Source of the DNA: Betaproteobacteria bacterium | GTDB taxonomy: Bacteria; Pseudomonadota; Gammaproteobacteria; Burkholderiales; Thiobacillaceae | Assembly: GCA_016234655.1 (NCBI GenBank) | Contig: JACRAU010000004.1 | Span: 142,083 to 206,082, forward strand | Reading direction: 5' to 3' | DNA length: 64,000 bases | Shown: one piece after another, positions 50,406 through 61,776 of the stretch | How the letters are laid out: each line of letters starts with the position of its first letter | How positions within the stretch are numbered: position 1 is the stretch's first letter | Notes under the pieces: generated by a model | Database searches by the model: none | What the model was told of the DNA's origin: nothing | The model's input: only the letters and a program-made list of their open reading frames with translations | Made by a program: the position numbers and the translations under genes

Positions 50406-50858
50406 TTACAGCGACTTGCGTAGCACCTGCATGGCAGAGAACCGAAAACCTAAGCGACTATAGAAATTCAAGGCAGCGGCATTGTCCCGGTCGGCAAGCA
50501 GCGTCACGCGGGCCATGCCCTGTGCCGCCGCCCAATCCAGCACATGCTCGACCAGACGGCGGCCGAGCCCGGCGCCCCGGTGTTCCCGCTTCAGGATCAC
50601 ATCCTCCAGCAACAGGACCGGCCCGCCCTCGGCCGTGCTGATCGTGATTAGCGCGTTGGCCATGCCGACTACTTGGCCATGGCTTTTTAGTACGAACAGG
50701 CGGCCGAGGGTGGGATTGTCGACAATGGACCGCAAGGCGGCCAACTGCTTGGCGCGGTCGGGCGCGAAGTCGCGCTCCAACGAAAAGAGCTCGGACAACA
50801 GCTCGGCTAGCGCTTCGAGGTCTGCCGCTGTCGCGAAACCGATATCGACCTCGGTCAT
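50406..50858 (-). CDS. GNAT family N-acetyltransferase
   Basis: VLLLEDVILKREHRGAGLGRRLVEHVLDWAAAQGMARVTLLADRDNAAALNFYSRLGF. Confidence 0.92.
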   Translation of the reverse strand: MTEVDIGFATAADLEALAELLSELFSLERDFAPDRAKQLAALRSIVDNPTLGRLFVLKSHGQVVGMANALITISTAEGGPVLLLEDVILKREHRGAGLGRRLVEHVLDWAAAQGMARVTLLADRDNAAALNFYSRLGFRFSAMQVLRKSL

Positions 50859-50876
50859 CGCATCGATGGCGACAAT

Positions 50877-51922
<1,046 letters not shown>

Positions 51923-51957
51923 GCTTCAAACCCATTCGCGCCTTCGGCGCTCGACGT

Positions 51958-51998
51958 TCCCCTCCCCCGCAAGCGGGGGAGGGTTAAGGGTGGGGGAA
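51958..51998. repeat. GC-rich palindromic repeat, intergenic
   Basis: CCCCTCCCCCGCAAGCGGGGGAGGGTTAAGGGTGGGGG. Confidence 0.9.
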
Positions 51999-52012
51999 AA
52001 CCGCTCATGGAT

Positions 52013-52738
52013 TTATTCCGTTTCATGAGCGGCCTCTTCTTCCTCGGCGAACTTGCTCAGGGACTTGGCCTCGACCCCCATGATCTTGGCCAGCCAGGGC
52101 GGCGGCGCATCGAGCACGGATTGCAGCCGGACGATGGTCTCGCGCGCAACGCCGGTGGTCGGCACCTTGATCGGATGCACGCCGGCCCGCACCACCTTGG
52201 CCGCCGCCGGCCCGCCGATGGATTGGACATAGGCGATCTGGCAATCGCCGATCAAGGCCGAACGCGCGGCGTTCTTGTCCTCGGCCAGGTCGCACTCCAG
52301 GGTCGAGCGCACGTCGACCAGCTTGATCGCGTCCTTGCCGACTTGGTAGATCAGGAAGCGCAGACAGGAGCCGAAGTGGCCGTCGAGATTTTCTTCGGTA
52401 TTCGAGGCGACGGCGACCCGCAGACTGCCGGGCATTTCACCTTCGACATAGGTCTCCGGCACCGGCGCATCGCTGCCGCTGCCCTCGCCCCACAACAGGC
52501 GCACGGCCTCTTTCAGCGAGGCCATGTCGACATCGGTTTCCATCGAGGTTTCGACGGTCTCTTCCGTGGTCAGAGCGCCCTTGAGGTCGGTCACGGTCAG
52601 GCCGGCGAGCTTTTCCTCGGTGATCGGCAGTTCGACCTTCTTCGCGATCCAGATCGTGAATTCGCGGGTATCGACATCGGGTAGCGCGCGGGCGGCCAGT
52701 GCGATGCGCTGGGCCGCGCCTTTGGTAATCGTGGTCAT
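52013..52738 (-). CDS. nafY: Nitrogenase accessory factor Y-like (NafY/NifX family)
   Basis: SLRVAVASNTEENLDGHFGSCLRFLIYQVGKDAIKLVDVRST ... YVQSIGGPAAAKVVRAGVHPIKV. Confidence 0.82.
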   Translation of the reverse strand: MTTITKGAAQRIALAARALPDVDTREFTIWIAKKVELPITEEKLAGLTVTDLKGALTTEETVETSMETDVDMASLKEAVRLLWGEGSGSDAPVPETYVEGEMPGSLRVAVASNTEENLDGHFGSCLRFLIYQVGKDAIKLVDVRSTLECDLAEDKNAARSALIGDCQIAYVQSIGGPAAAKVVRAGVHPIKVPTTGVARETIVRLQSVLDAPPPWLAKIMGVEAKSLSKFAEEEEAAHETE

Positions 52739-52757
52739 GATGACTCCTTGTCCAGAT

Positions 52758-52878
52758 TTCCCTCTCCCCAACCCCTCCCCCGCTTGCGGGGGAGGGGCTT
52801 ATATACCCTCGCCCGCAAGCGGGATGCCGCAAGGCAGAGGCTGCATCAGAGGGTGGCCCGAAGGGCCGGGAGAGGGCT
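52758..52878. repeat. Compound GC-rich palindromic repeats
   Basis: CCCTCTCCCCAACCCCTCCCCCGCTTGCGGGGGAGGGG then CCCTCGCCCGCAAGCGGGATGCCGCAAGG...GGGAGAGGGC. Confidence 0.88.
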
Positions 52879-53079
52879 CTACGCCGCCAGCGGCACGATG
52901 CAGTCGTCGATCGGACAAAGCTTCACGCACTGGGGCTTGTCGAAATCGCCCTCGCATTCGGTACAGGTGTCCGGGTTGATGACGTATACGCCCTTCTTGG
53001 GCTTGATCGAGGTGGTCGGGCACTCCGGCTCGCAATCGCCGCACGAGGTGCACAGATCCGCAACAATTTTCAGTGCCAT
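52879..53079 (-). CDS. fdxN: 2x[4Fe-4S] ferredoxin, nif-type
   Basis: MALKIVADLCTSCGDCEPECPTTSIKPKKGVYVINPDTCTECEGDFDKPQCVKLCPIDDC. Confidence 0.9.
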   Translation of the reverse strand: MALKIVADLCTSCGDCEPECPTTSIKPKKGVYVINPDTCTECEGDFDKPQCVKLCPIDDCIVPLAA

Positions 53080-53096
53080 GATGATTTCCTTTCAGT

Positions 53097-53321
53097 TCAT
53101 TCCGCCGCATCCAGGCGCTTGGCACGCACCGAGAAAGGCAGGCGCGCGGGCGCGACCTGAGGCTCGATGTAATAACTGCCGCCGTTGTTCAGCTTGATCT
53201 CGCCGCCCCACTTCTCCGGGGTGTCGAACTCCATCGAGGTGACGGTGTCCTCGAGATCGCGCTTGGGCAGGTAGAACACGTATTCGCCCTTGTCGCCGCG
53301 ACGGATCATGATGTTGGCCAT
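53097..53321 (-). CDS. nifT: Nitrogen fixation protein NifT
   Basis: MANIMIRRGDKGEYVFYLPKRDLEDTVTSMEFDTPEKWGGEIKLNNGGSYYIEPQ. Confidence 0.92.
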   Translation of the reverse strand: MANIMIRRGDKGEYVFYLPKRDLEDTVTSMEFDTPEKWGGEIKLNNGGSYYIEPQVAPARLPFSVRAKRLDAAE

Positions 53322-53428
53322 GACTACTCCTTCGGAGTGGTGAGGCGATAAGCGTTAGGCGTGAGGCGTGAGACCTTCCGGCTCCACACCTCACTCCTCA
53401 CCCCTTGCGCCTCACCGACTTGGTCGCG

Positions 53429-55000
53429 TTAGCGAACCAAGTCGTAGTTGTAGTCGGTGGTCGCCATGCCACGAGTCTCCTCGTCCAGGCGCTCCAACAC
53501 CGCGTTCACCAGCGTGGTCAGCATCTGCATGGCACCTTCGTAACCCAGGGTGGTCTGGCGATGCAGGTGGTGACGGTCGAAGATCGGGAAGCCGATGCGG
53601 ATCAACGGCACCTCGAACTCCTTGCCCTTGTATAGGGTGTCGCGCTGGATGAACTTGCCGTAGCTGTTGCCGATCAGGAAATCGGGCTTCTCGGTGAACA
53701 CCAGGCTGCGCATGTGCCACAGGTCGGCGCCGGGGTAGGTCTTGCAGTTCACGCCGTAGGGCGAGGACTCCAGTATCTTCTTCATGGCCTTGTCCCACTT
53801 CTTGCTGCCGTTGTTGCACAGGATGTGGATCGGCTCGGCGCCCAGCTCCAACAGGAACTTGGTCAGGCCCATGACGAAGTCGGGGTCGCCGTACAGCGCG
53901 AACTTCTTGCCGTGCAGCCAGGTGTGGCTGTCGGTCATCATGTCGACCAGGCGGCCGCGCTCCTTGGTGATCGACTCGGCAATCGGCTTGCCGCTGAGCT
54001 CGGACACCTTCATCAGCCACTCGTCGGTCCACTCCAATCCCATCGGGATGTTGAGCTTGGGCACTTCATGCTTCCAAGTGCCCTCGACGAACTTCCTGGT
54101 CTTGTCCAACTGCATGGGCTGGAGCAGGAGGGTGTTCTTGGCGTTGGGGGCGTCCTTCACCTGGTCCATGGTGGTGCCGCCGGCATACATGCGGAACTTG
54201 CCGTCGGCCGGGGTGTCGAGCACCTCTTCCGGATCGGACAGGAAGCTGTAGTCCACGCCCATGTCGGTCAGCATGCGCTTGATCACGCGGAAGTTGCCCA
54301 GGTAGGTCTCGAAGCCCGGCACGATATTGAGCTTGCCGTTCTTACCGACTTCCTTGCCTTCCATGTAGTTCAGCGTGAAGTAGCGGGCGATGCCTTCGAA
54401 CATATTGTCCCAGCCGGTGACGTGGCTACCGACGAAGCTGGGGGTGTGGGCATAAGGCACCGGATAGTCCTGGGGAATGTGCCCGGCCTTCTTGGTGTTG
54501 TTGATGAAGGCGTTCAGGTCGTCGCCGATCACCTCGGCCATGCAGGTGGTGGACACCGCGATCATGTCCGGCTTGTACAGGGCCTTGCAGTTCTCCAGGC
54601 CGTCGAACATGTTCTTCTGGCCGCCGAACACCGCCGCGTCCTCGGTCATCGAGTCGGACACGCAGGAGATCGGCTCCTTGAAGTGGCGGTTGAAGTAGGT
54701 GCGGAAGTAGGCCACGCAGCCTTGCGAACCGTGGACGTAGGGCATGGTGTTCTCGAAGCCCAGGGCGCAGAGCACGGCGCCCAGCGGCTGGCAGGCCTTG
54801 GCCGGGTTGACGGTCAGCGCCTCGCGCTTGAAGTTCAGTTCCTTGTACTCGACGGTGGTGGTCCACTTGAAGGTCTCCAGCACCTTGGCGTCGTCGTGCC
54901 GGTCCTCGAACGGAATCTTGGCCTTGAGCGATTCCTTGTACTCGTCCTCGCGGAACAGCGGATAGGACGGCTTGATATCGTCAGTGACTTGCATCTTCAT
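53429..55000 (-). CDS. nifK: Nitrogenase MoFe protein beta chain
   Basis: LTVNPAKACQPLGAVLCALGFENTMPYVHGSQGCVAYFRTYFNRHFKEPISCVSDSMTEDAAVFGGQKN. Confidence 0.97.
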   Translation of the reverse strand: MKMQVTDDIKPSYPLFREDEYKESLKAKIPFEDRHDDAKVLETFKWTTTVEYKELNFKREALTVNPAKACQPLGAVLCALGFENTMPYVHGSQGCVAYFRTYFNRHFKEPISCVSDSMTEDAAVFGGQKNMFDGLENCKALYKPDMIAVSTTCMAEVIGDDLNAFINNTKKAGHIPQDYPVPYAHTPSFVGSHVTGWDNMFEGIARYFTLNYMEGKEVGKNGKLNIVPGFETYLGNFRVIKRMLTDMGVDYSFLSDPEEVLDTPADGKFRMYAGGTTMDQVKDAPNAKNTLLLQPMQLDKTRKFVEGTWKHEVPKLNIPMGLEWTDEWLMKVSELSGKPIAESITKERGRLVDMMTDSHTWLHGKKFALYGDPDFVMGLTKFLLELGAEPIHILCNNGSKKWDKAMKKILESSPYGVNCKTYPGADLWHMRSLVFTEKPDFLIGNSYGKFIQRDTLYKGKEFEVPLIRIGFPIFDRHHLHRQTTLGYEGAMQMLTTLVNAVLERLDEETRGMATTDYNYDLVR

Positions 55001-55051
55001 CTCCTTACCCGCACCACCCATCTGTGGATGCAGGCATTAGGGTTGATCGGT

Positions 55052-55155
55052 TTCACTCCCCTCCCCCGTGAACGGGGGAGGGGCCGGGGGAGAGGGCAAA
55101 CGATGCGCCCGAATCCCCTCTCCCCAACCCCTCTCCCGCTTGCGGGAGAGGGGCC
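55052..55155. repeat. Two GC-rich palindromic repeats between nifD and nifK
   Basis: CCCCTCCCCCGTGAACGGGGGAGGGGCCGGGGGAGAGGGC and CCCCTCTCCCCAACCCCTCTCCCGCTTGCGGGAGAGGGGCCC. Confidence 0.9.
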
Positions 55156-55160
55156 CATAC

Positions 55161-56648
55161 TTACGCAGCCTTTTGCAGGGCCTCGCCCTCGGCGGCAGGC
55201 TTCTGCCACGGCGGCACCAGCTTGCCCCAGCAGGGGTTGTTGAGGGTCATGTCCATATCGCGGGCGAAGATGGCGAAGCCGTCGTAGCCGTGATAGGGGC
55301 CGGAGTAGTCCCAGCTGTGCATCTGGCGGAAGGGGATGCCCATCTTCTGGAAGATGTACTTCTCCTTGATGCCGGAACCGATCAGGTCGGGCTTGACCCG
55401 CTTGACGAACTCCTCGAACTCGAAGCCGGTCACATCGTCGTAGAGCAGGGTCGCGTTGCCCATTTCCTTGATGGTGCGGTCGTAGTCGTCGCCGTGGCCG
55501 AACTCGTAGCCGGTGCCGACCACTTCCATGCCCAGGTCCTCGTAGGAACCGATCACGTGGCGCGGACGCAGGCCGCCGACGTAGAGCATGACCCGCTTGC
55601 CGGTCAGACGCGGCTTGAACTTCTCGATCACCGCGTCGACCATGGGCCGGTACTTGGCGATCACTTCCTCGCACTTCTTCTGGATGCTCTCGTCGAAGAA
55701 GGCCGCGATCTTGCGCAGGCTCTCCTCGATCTTGGTCGGGCCGAAGAAGTTGTACTCCATGTAGGGGATGCCGTACTTCTCTTCCATGTGGCGGGAGATG
55801 TAGTTCATCGACCGGTAGCAGTGCAGCAGGTTGAGCTTGACCTTGGGGGTGTTCTCCAGCTCGGACAGGGTGCCGTCGCCGGACCACTGGGCCACGACGC
55901 GCAGGCCCATCTCTTCCAGCAGGATGCGGGAAGACCAGGCGTCGCCGCCGATGTTGTAGTCGCCGATGATCGACACGTCATACGGGCTGGGCTCGAACTT
56001 GTTGATGGTGTCCTTGCCGTCGCGCTCGAACACCCAGTCGCGGATCGCGTCGTTGGCGATGTGGTGGCCCAGGGACTGGGACACGCCGCGGAAGCCCTCG
56101 CAACGCACCGGCACGACCGGTTTGTTGATCGTGGCGGCGCCCTTCTTGGACACGGCCTCGATGTCGTCGCCGATCAGGCCGATCGGGCACTCGGACTGGA
56201 CCGAGATGCCCTTGTGCAGCGGGAACAGACCCTCGATCTCTTCGATGATCTTGGCCAGCTTCTTGTCGCCACCGAACACGATGTCCTTCTCCTGGAAGTC
56301 GGAGGTGAAGTTCATGGTGACGAAGGCGTTCACGCCGGTGGTGCCGATGTAATAGTTGCGGCGACCGGCGCGGGAATATTGGCCGCAGCCGACGGGACCG
56401 TGGGAGATGTGGATCATGTCCTTGATCGGACCCCACACCACGCCCTTGGAGCCGGCGTAGGCGCAGCCGCGGATGGTCATCACGCCGGGCAGCGACTTGC
56501 GGTTGGAGGTGATGCACTTCTTCGATTGCTCGATGCTCTGGTCATTGACCGCCAGGTGCTTGGCGCGGTCCTTCTGGGCCTTCTCGGGATAGACCTCCAG
56601 CACCTCCTGGATGAGGGCTTCGGTCTCTTCACGGGTCAGATTCGACAT
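55161..56648 (-). CDS. nifD: Nitrogenase MoFe protein alpha chain
   Basis: [78 protein letters not shown]. Confidence 0.97.
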   Translation of the reverse strand: MSNLTREETEALIQEVLEVYPEKAQKDRAKHLAVNDQSIEQSKKCITSNRKSLPGVMTIRGCAYAGSKGVVWGPIKDMIHISHGPVGCGQYSRAGRRNYYIGTTGVNAFVTMNFTSDFQEKDIVFGGDKKLAKIIEEIEGLFPLHKGISVQSECPIGLIGDDIEAVSKKGAATINKPVVPVRCEGFRGVSQSLGHHIANDAIRDWVFERDGKDTINKFEPSPYDVSIIGDYNIGGDAWSSRILLEEMGLRVVAQWSGDGTLSELENTPKVKLNLLHCYRSMNYISRHMEEKYGIPYMEYNFFGPTKIEESLRKIAAFFDESIQKKCEEVIAKYRPMVDAVIEKFKPRLTGKRVMLYVGGLRPRHVIGSYEDLGMEVVGTGYEFGHGDDYDRTIKEMGNATLLYDDVTGFEFEEFVKRVKPDLIGSGIKEKYIFQKMGIPFRQMHSWDYSGPYHGYDGFAIFARDMDMTLNNPCWGKLVPPWQKPAAEGEALQKAA

Positions 56649-56769
56649 TGCGTTCTCCTTTCACACCGCCGCCAATCCGCGGACAGCATGTATTGAGTTA
56701 GGGGTTAAGGGTAAGGAGTAAGGAGATCGGGTTTTTCCCTCACTCCTCTCTCCTCACACCTCGCTGCAT

Positions 56770-57786
<1,017 letters not shown>

Positions 57787-57812
57787 TTATTATTGGATAC
57801 GCGAATCCGAAT

Positions 57813-58775
57813 ATGCGTACAGGACATGACAAAGATCCGGCCTTTGTCGGGGTGCCCACAATAAAACCGCACAAGGCCGAACACCCCGCCCTGCCGCGCG
57901 ATGCGCGCCTGCCGATCAACCGTTGCAGCGTGCCGGCCGACATCCTCGGCGGCCTGACCTTTCAACGGCACCCGGTCGCGTTGACGCTGGACGGCGTGCT
58001 CGAACTGCACCAGAGACTGTTCCGCCGGCTGGACGGCCTAAGCGACGCGGCCGAGCGCGCGCAATTGTTCATGGCCCACATGGCCGCCGCCTTCAGCCTG
58101 GACGAGCCCGAGGCGGCCGGCTGGTCGGCGCAGGCCAGCCACGACCGCAGCCGGATGAGCTATCTGAAGTCGATCTTGGGTTGGGCCTTCGACAGCGACG
58201 GCATCGAAGGCGCCGTGCTCAAGGGCTGGGTCGAATCGCGCTTCGGCCTGCTGCCGCGCCACCACGGCGGCCCGATCCGCGACCTGTCGGGCGAGCCCTA
58301 TCGCCGCTACCTGGAGATGCGCGCGCAGGGCCTCTACGGCACCAACGGCCTGGAGGCCCAGCTCGACCTGCTCTACAGCTATTGCCAATACGAGTTGGGC
58401 CGGCAGAGAGCGCCTCGCGCCGCAGGCGCACCCAGCCCCCTCCCCCGCAAGCGGGGGAGGGCGGGGGGAGAGGGAGAAACTGCCCGATGCACGCCCCCTA
58501 CCCACATCACCCTCTACCGCGGCATCAACCACGTATCCGAACACGAAACCCTGCTCGACCTAGGCCAAGGTCGCCGCGTAATGCTGCTCAACAACCTGTC
58601 CTCGTTCAGCGCCGAACGCGAACGCGCCGACGAGTTCGGCGATTTCATCCTGGAGGTTTCGGTGCCGCTGGCCAAGATCGTCTTCTACCCGCAGCTGCTG
58701 CCGGGCATGCCCAAGGGCGAGGACGAATACGCGGTGATCGGCGGGCTATACGAGGTCGGCTATTCGATGCTGTGA
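57813..58775 (+). CDS. draT: NAD+--dinitrogen-reductase ADP-D-ribosyltransferase; start codon uncertain
   Basis: LPINRCSVPADILGGLTFQRHP; ITLYRGINHVSEHETLLDLGQGRRVMLLNNLSSFSAERERADEFGDFILEVSVPLAKIVFYPQLLPGMPKGEDEYAVIGGLYEVGYSML. Confidence 0.88.
   Translation: MRTGHDKDPAFVGVPTIKPHKAEHPALPRDARLPINRCSVPADILGGLTFQRHPVALTLDGVLELHQRLFRRLDGLSDAAERAQLFMAHMAAAFSLDEPEAAGWSAQASHDRSRMSYLKSILGWAFDSDGIEGAVLKGWVESRFGLLPRHHGGPIRDLSGEPYRRYLEMRAQGLYGTNGLEAQLDLLYSYCQYELGRQRAPRAAGAPSPLPRKRGRAGGEGETARCTPPTHITLYRGINHVSEHETLLDLGQGRRVMLLNNLSSFSAERERADEFGDFILEVSVPLAKIVFYPQLLPGMPKGEDEYAVIGGLYEVGYSML
57845..57860. promoter_or_regulatory. NifA upstream activator TGT-CGGGGTGCCC-ACA for nifH
   Basis: Exact TGT-N10-ACA about 100 bp upstream of the nifH sigma54 promoter, inside the 5' end of the called draT ORF. 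Confidence 0.8.
58434..58478. repeat. GC-rich palindromic repeat in frame inside draT
   Basis: CCCCCTCCCCCGCAAGCGGGGGAGGGCGGGGGGAGAGGGAGA translates PSPLPRKRGRAGGEGE. Confidence 0.9.
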
Positions 58776-58871
58776 AGCTGTGACTCAGGTGGCCGACTTA
58801 TGACGGGGCACACAGGGCCGTGTGAGGCGACCAATGACCGGAAACGACTCGGTCAACAACCATTAGGGAGA

Positions 58872-58991
58872 CTCTGCAAAACCCTCTAAGTCGTCATTCC
58901 CACGAAAGTGGGAATCCATAACAAGCTGATTTGAATCACGTGGATTCCGGGTCTCCGCTTCGCCACGCCCGGAATGACGGCTTTTGCAGAG
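58872..58991. mobile_element. MITE-like element, 120 bp, terminal inverted repeats CTCTGCAAAA/TTTTGCAGAG
   Basis: Perfect 10-bp TIRs; internal GTCATTCCCACGAAAGTGGGAAT and GGAATGACG arms. Confidence 0.7.
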
Positions 58992-58998
58992 CGCAATA

Positions 58999-59140
58999 TC
59001 GTAATATATTGCGACTAAAGACAATCGAAGCCATTATCTCGCAAACAATTACGACTTGATCAAGGCAAAGTATTGAGCTATATATCGCAATAACTTACGA
59101 TATACAGCAGTTTAACGGGCATATTCGCAATAGTTAACGA
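58999..59140. promoter_or_regulatory. Four 16-bp operator-like palindromes TCGCAA-N4/5-TTACGA upstream of hipB
   Basis: 58999-59014, 59039-59054, 59085-59100, 59125-59140. Confidence 0.75.
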
Positions 59141-59142
59141 CT

Positions 59143-59493
59143 ATGAAAATCACCGGTCTACTCACAGATGATGCCGTGCTCGCCGAATTGGGCGCACGGA
59201 TTGCCGGGCGTCGGGTTGAATTGCAGCTGACCCAGGCGGCCGTGGCCGAACAGGCGGGGATCGCCAAGCGCACCCTCGAGCGCATGGAGGCCGGGCAGAC
59301 GTCACAGTTGGCGACCCTGGTTCGCGTGCTGCGGGTGCTGGACGCCGCATCGGGGCTGGATGGCCTGATTCCGGAGTCCGGGCCCAGACCGATGGATTTG
59401 TTGAAGCGCAAGGGCAAGGTCCGACAACGGGCGTCGGGTCAACGTGCCGCAAAGGCGACCGGCAAACCATGGCGCTGGGATGAGCAGCCATGA
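59143..59493 (+). CDS. hipB: HipB-like XRE antitoxin
   Basis: ELGARIAGRRVELQLTQAAVAEQAGIAKRTLERMEAGQTSQLATLVRVLRVL. Confidence 0.88.
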   Translation: MKITGLLTDDAVLAELGARIAGRRVELQLTQAAVAEQAGIAKRTLERMEAGQTSQLATLVRVLRVLDAASGLDGLIPESGPRPMDLLKRKGKVRQRASGQRAAKATGKPWRWDEQP

Positions 59494-60797
59494 GCACGCT
59501 GGCCGAGGTCAGGCTGTGGGGTAAGACCATCGGCGCGGTCTCGCTACCGGATGGGGAGGACGTCGCCAGCTTTGAATACGATGCGGCATTCGCGCAAAGC
59601 GGCATTCAGGTCGCGCCGATTGCGATGCCGCTTTCCCGGCGCGTGTACCGCTTTCCCGAGCTATCCCGCCCAACTTTTTTCGGCTTGCCCGGCCTACTGG
59701 CCGACTCCTTGCCCGACAAATTCGGCAACGCGCTGATCGATGCCTGGCTGGCATCGCAGGGGCGGCAACCGAATTCCTTCAACGCGGTCGAGCGGCTTTG
59801 CTATACCGGTGAACGCGGCATGGGTGCGCTGGAATTTGCCCCCGCCATCGGCCCCAGGGCGAAGCAGACCACACACATCGAAGTCGGCAAGCTGGTTGAG
59901 CTTGCATCGGAGGTGTTGACCCACCGGGACAACCTGCAGGCGTCTTTTGCGGCCGAAGGCAAAGAAGATGCGCTGAAGGATATTCTGCGCGTGGGCACAT
60001 CCGCCGGGGGCGCGCGGGCGAAGGCGATCATCGCATGGAACCCGGAAACCAATGAAGTGCGGTCGGGCCAGGTCAAGGCCGGCAAGGGATTTGAATACTG
60101 GCTGTTGAAATTCGACGGCGTCAGTGGCAACAAGGACAAGGAACTGGAAGACCCGAAAGGCTACGGTCTGATCGAGTATGCGTATTACCTGATGGCGCTC
60201 GACTGTGGCATCGATATCAGTGAATGCCGGCTGTTCAAAGAGAATGGCCGGTCGCATTTCATGACGCGCCGCTTTGATCGGCTGGCTACCGGCGAAAAAC
60301 TTCACATGCAGTCCCTCTGCGCCCTGGCGCACTACGATTTCAATATGGCAGGCGCTTATAGCTACGAGCAGGCCTTGCTGGTGATGCGGCAACTGCTGTT
60401 GCCCATGCAGGCCATCGAGCAACTGTTTCGGCGCATGGCGTTCAACATCGTGGCCCGCAATCAGGATGACCACGTGAAGAATATCGCCTTCCTGATGAAT
60501 AAATCCGGCGAGTGGTCGCTGTCGCCGGCCTTCGATATGACCTACAGCTTTAACCCTGCCGGTGCGTGGACGGCGAACCATCAGATGACGATGAACGGAA
60601 AGCGCGACAATTTCACGATGGAGGACTTCAATGCCTGCGCAAAGACGGCGTCGATGAAGCGGGGGCGCGCCGCGAAAATCCTTGCCGAGGTGCAGGCGAC
60701 GGTATCGAAATGGCCATCGTTTGCAGAAAAGGCCGGCGTGCCCGATGGCGTGCGCGAAAAAATTCAGCGCACGTTGAATCTGAAACCCTATTCATGA
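59490..60797 (+). CDS. hipA: HipA-like serine/threonine kinase toxin
   Basis: RVYRFPELSRPTFFGLPGLLADSLPDKFGNALIDAWL; AHYDFNMAGAYSYEQALLVMRQL; NIVARNQDDHVKNIAFLMNKSGEWSLSPAFDMTYS. Confidence 0.94.
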   Translation: MSTLAEVRLWGKTIGAVSLPDGEDVASFEYDAAFAQSGIQVAPIAMPLSRRVYRFPELSRPTFFGLPGLLADSLPDKFGNALIDAWLASQGRQPNSFNAVERLCYTGERGMGALEFAPAIGPRAKQTTHIEVGKLVELASEVLTHRDNLQASFAAEGKEDALKDILRVGTSAGGARAKAIIAWNPETNEVRSGQVKAGKGFEYWLLKFDGVSGNKDKELEDPKGYGLIEYAYYLMALDCGIDISECRLFKENGRSHFMTRRFDRLATGEKLHMQSLCALAHYDFNMAGAYSYEQALLVMRQLLLPMQAIEQLFRRMAFNIVARNQDDHVKNIAFLMNKSGEWSLSPAFDMTYSFNPAGAWTANHQMTMNGKRDNFTMEDFNACAKTASMKRGRAAKILAEVQATVSKWPSFAEKAGVPDGVREKIQRTLNLKPYS

Positions 60798-60819
60798 GGC
60801 CCTATTTATAAAACCGGGC

Positions 60820-60878
60820 GAGGACGAATACACGGTGATCGGTGGGCTGTACGAGGTCGGCTATTCGATGCCGTGAAG
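60820..60878 (+). pseudogene. Duplicated draT 3' tail (copy 1)
   Basis: GGCGAGGACGAATACACGGTGATCGGTGGGCTGTACGAGGTCGGCTATTCGATGCCGTGAAG, nearly identical to the draT end. Confidence 0.93.
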
Positions 60879-60976
60879 CCGTGGCTCAGACCAACAGACA
60901 AAATACGGCAGAGTCCGACCCATATCGGACGGTCGGGTGCCGGCGGCTAATGACTGCCATGGGCCAAGCAACAGAC

Positions 60977-61042
60977 TTTCAATGTTTGAATTCGCCGGCT
61001 GGCCGCGCTTTTCGGCCAGTTCGGTGGAATGACGGGTTGGGC
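60977..61042 (-). other. attC-like integron recombination site A (distal, one end degenerate)
   Basis: Minus strand GCCCAAC CCGT CATTCCACCGAAC TGGCCGAAAAGCGCGGCCA GCCGGCGAATTC AAAC ATTGAAA. Confidence 0.65.
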
Positions 61043-61055
61043 ATCGCGCTGGAAC

Positions 61056-61343
61056 TCATGAATGGACGGGAGAAGCGGAAAGCTTGACACCGAGCGCATG
61101 AAGCAACTTGAGCATGGTGTCGTAACGTGGCTTGGCGCCAGGCGTAAGTGCCTTGTAAAGACTCTCGCGCCCAAGACCGGCATCTTTGGCAAGTTGCGCC
61201 ATGCCACGGGCACGAGCCACATCGCGCACGGCGGTCAGAAATACATCGGGATTGGGGTCTTCCAGTGCGGCGGTTATGTATTCCGCGATAGTAGCCTCAT
61301 CATCGAGGTAGTCGGCAGCATCGAAGGGTGCGAATTTTTTCAT
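61056..61343 (-). CDS. HigA-like addiction module antidote
   Basis: FLTAVRDVARARGMAQLAKDAGLGRESLYKALTPGAKPRYDTMLKLLHALGVKL (HI1420-like). Confidence 0.88.
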   Translation of the reverse strand: MKKFAPFDAADYLDDEATIAEYITAALEDPNPDVFLTAVRDVARARGMAQLAKDAGLGRESLYKALTPGAKPRYDTMLKLLHALGVKLSASPVHS

Positions 61344-61346
61344 GGC

Positions 61347-61646
61347 TCACTCCTTATCCAAAGCTCGCGCCATCCCAATGGCACGTTTGATGTCACGCTT
61401 CTGCGTGGACTTGTCTCCACCCAAGAGAAGCAAATAGACGACCTTTGCGCGCCGTGTGTAATAAGCTCGATAACCCGGCCCGAAATGGATGCGCATTTCA
61501 AAAACCCCGTCGCCCACAGGTTCGCAGTCACCGAGATTGCCATGTTCGGCAGAACGGATGCGAAGGACGATACGGGCACGCCCCACTTTGTCTTTCAGGG
61601 CGGCGAGCCAAGCGTCGAATTCCTCGGTGCGCTCAAAGGTGTTCAT
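61347..61646 (-). CDS. RelE/HigB-like toxin (HI1419-like)
   Basis: EEFDAWLAALKDKVGRARIVLRIRSAEHGNLGDCEPVGDGVFEMRIHFGPGYRAYYTRR. Confidence 0.9.
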   Translation of the reverse strand: MNTFERTEEFDAWLAALKDKVGRARIVLRIRSAEHGNLGDCEPVGDGVFEMRIHFGPGYRAYYTRRAKVVYLLLLGGDKSTQKRDIKRAIGMARALDKE

Positions 61647-61776
61647 GCAACGCATCGTATCCGTACGGATACCGATATGCAAGGGCAATCCCCCCCATTT
61701 TTAGCGCGACCTCCCACTTCTGGCTCGTGCTAATTTACGGGGGGATTACCGTCAATGCGATCCTGGCCCCTTTAAT

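Noticed and set aside
53714-55243. 509-aa plus-strand ORF opposite nifK
   Set aside because: Shadow ORF of nifK.
55068-56696. 542-aa plus-strand ORF opposite nifD
   Set aside because: Shadow ORF of nifD.
57816-57831. TGT-CATGTCCTGT-ACG as nifH NifA site
   Set aside because: One mismatch, while a perfect TGT-N10-ACA exists at 57845-57860.
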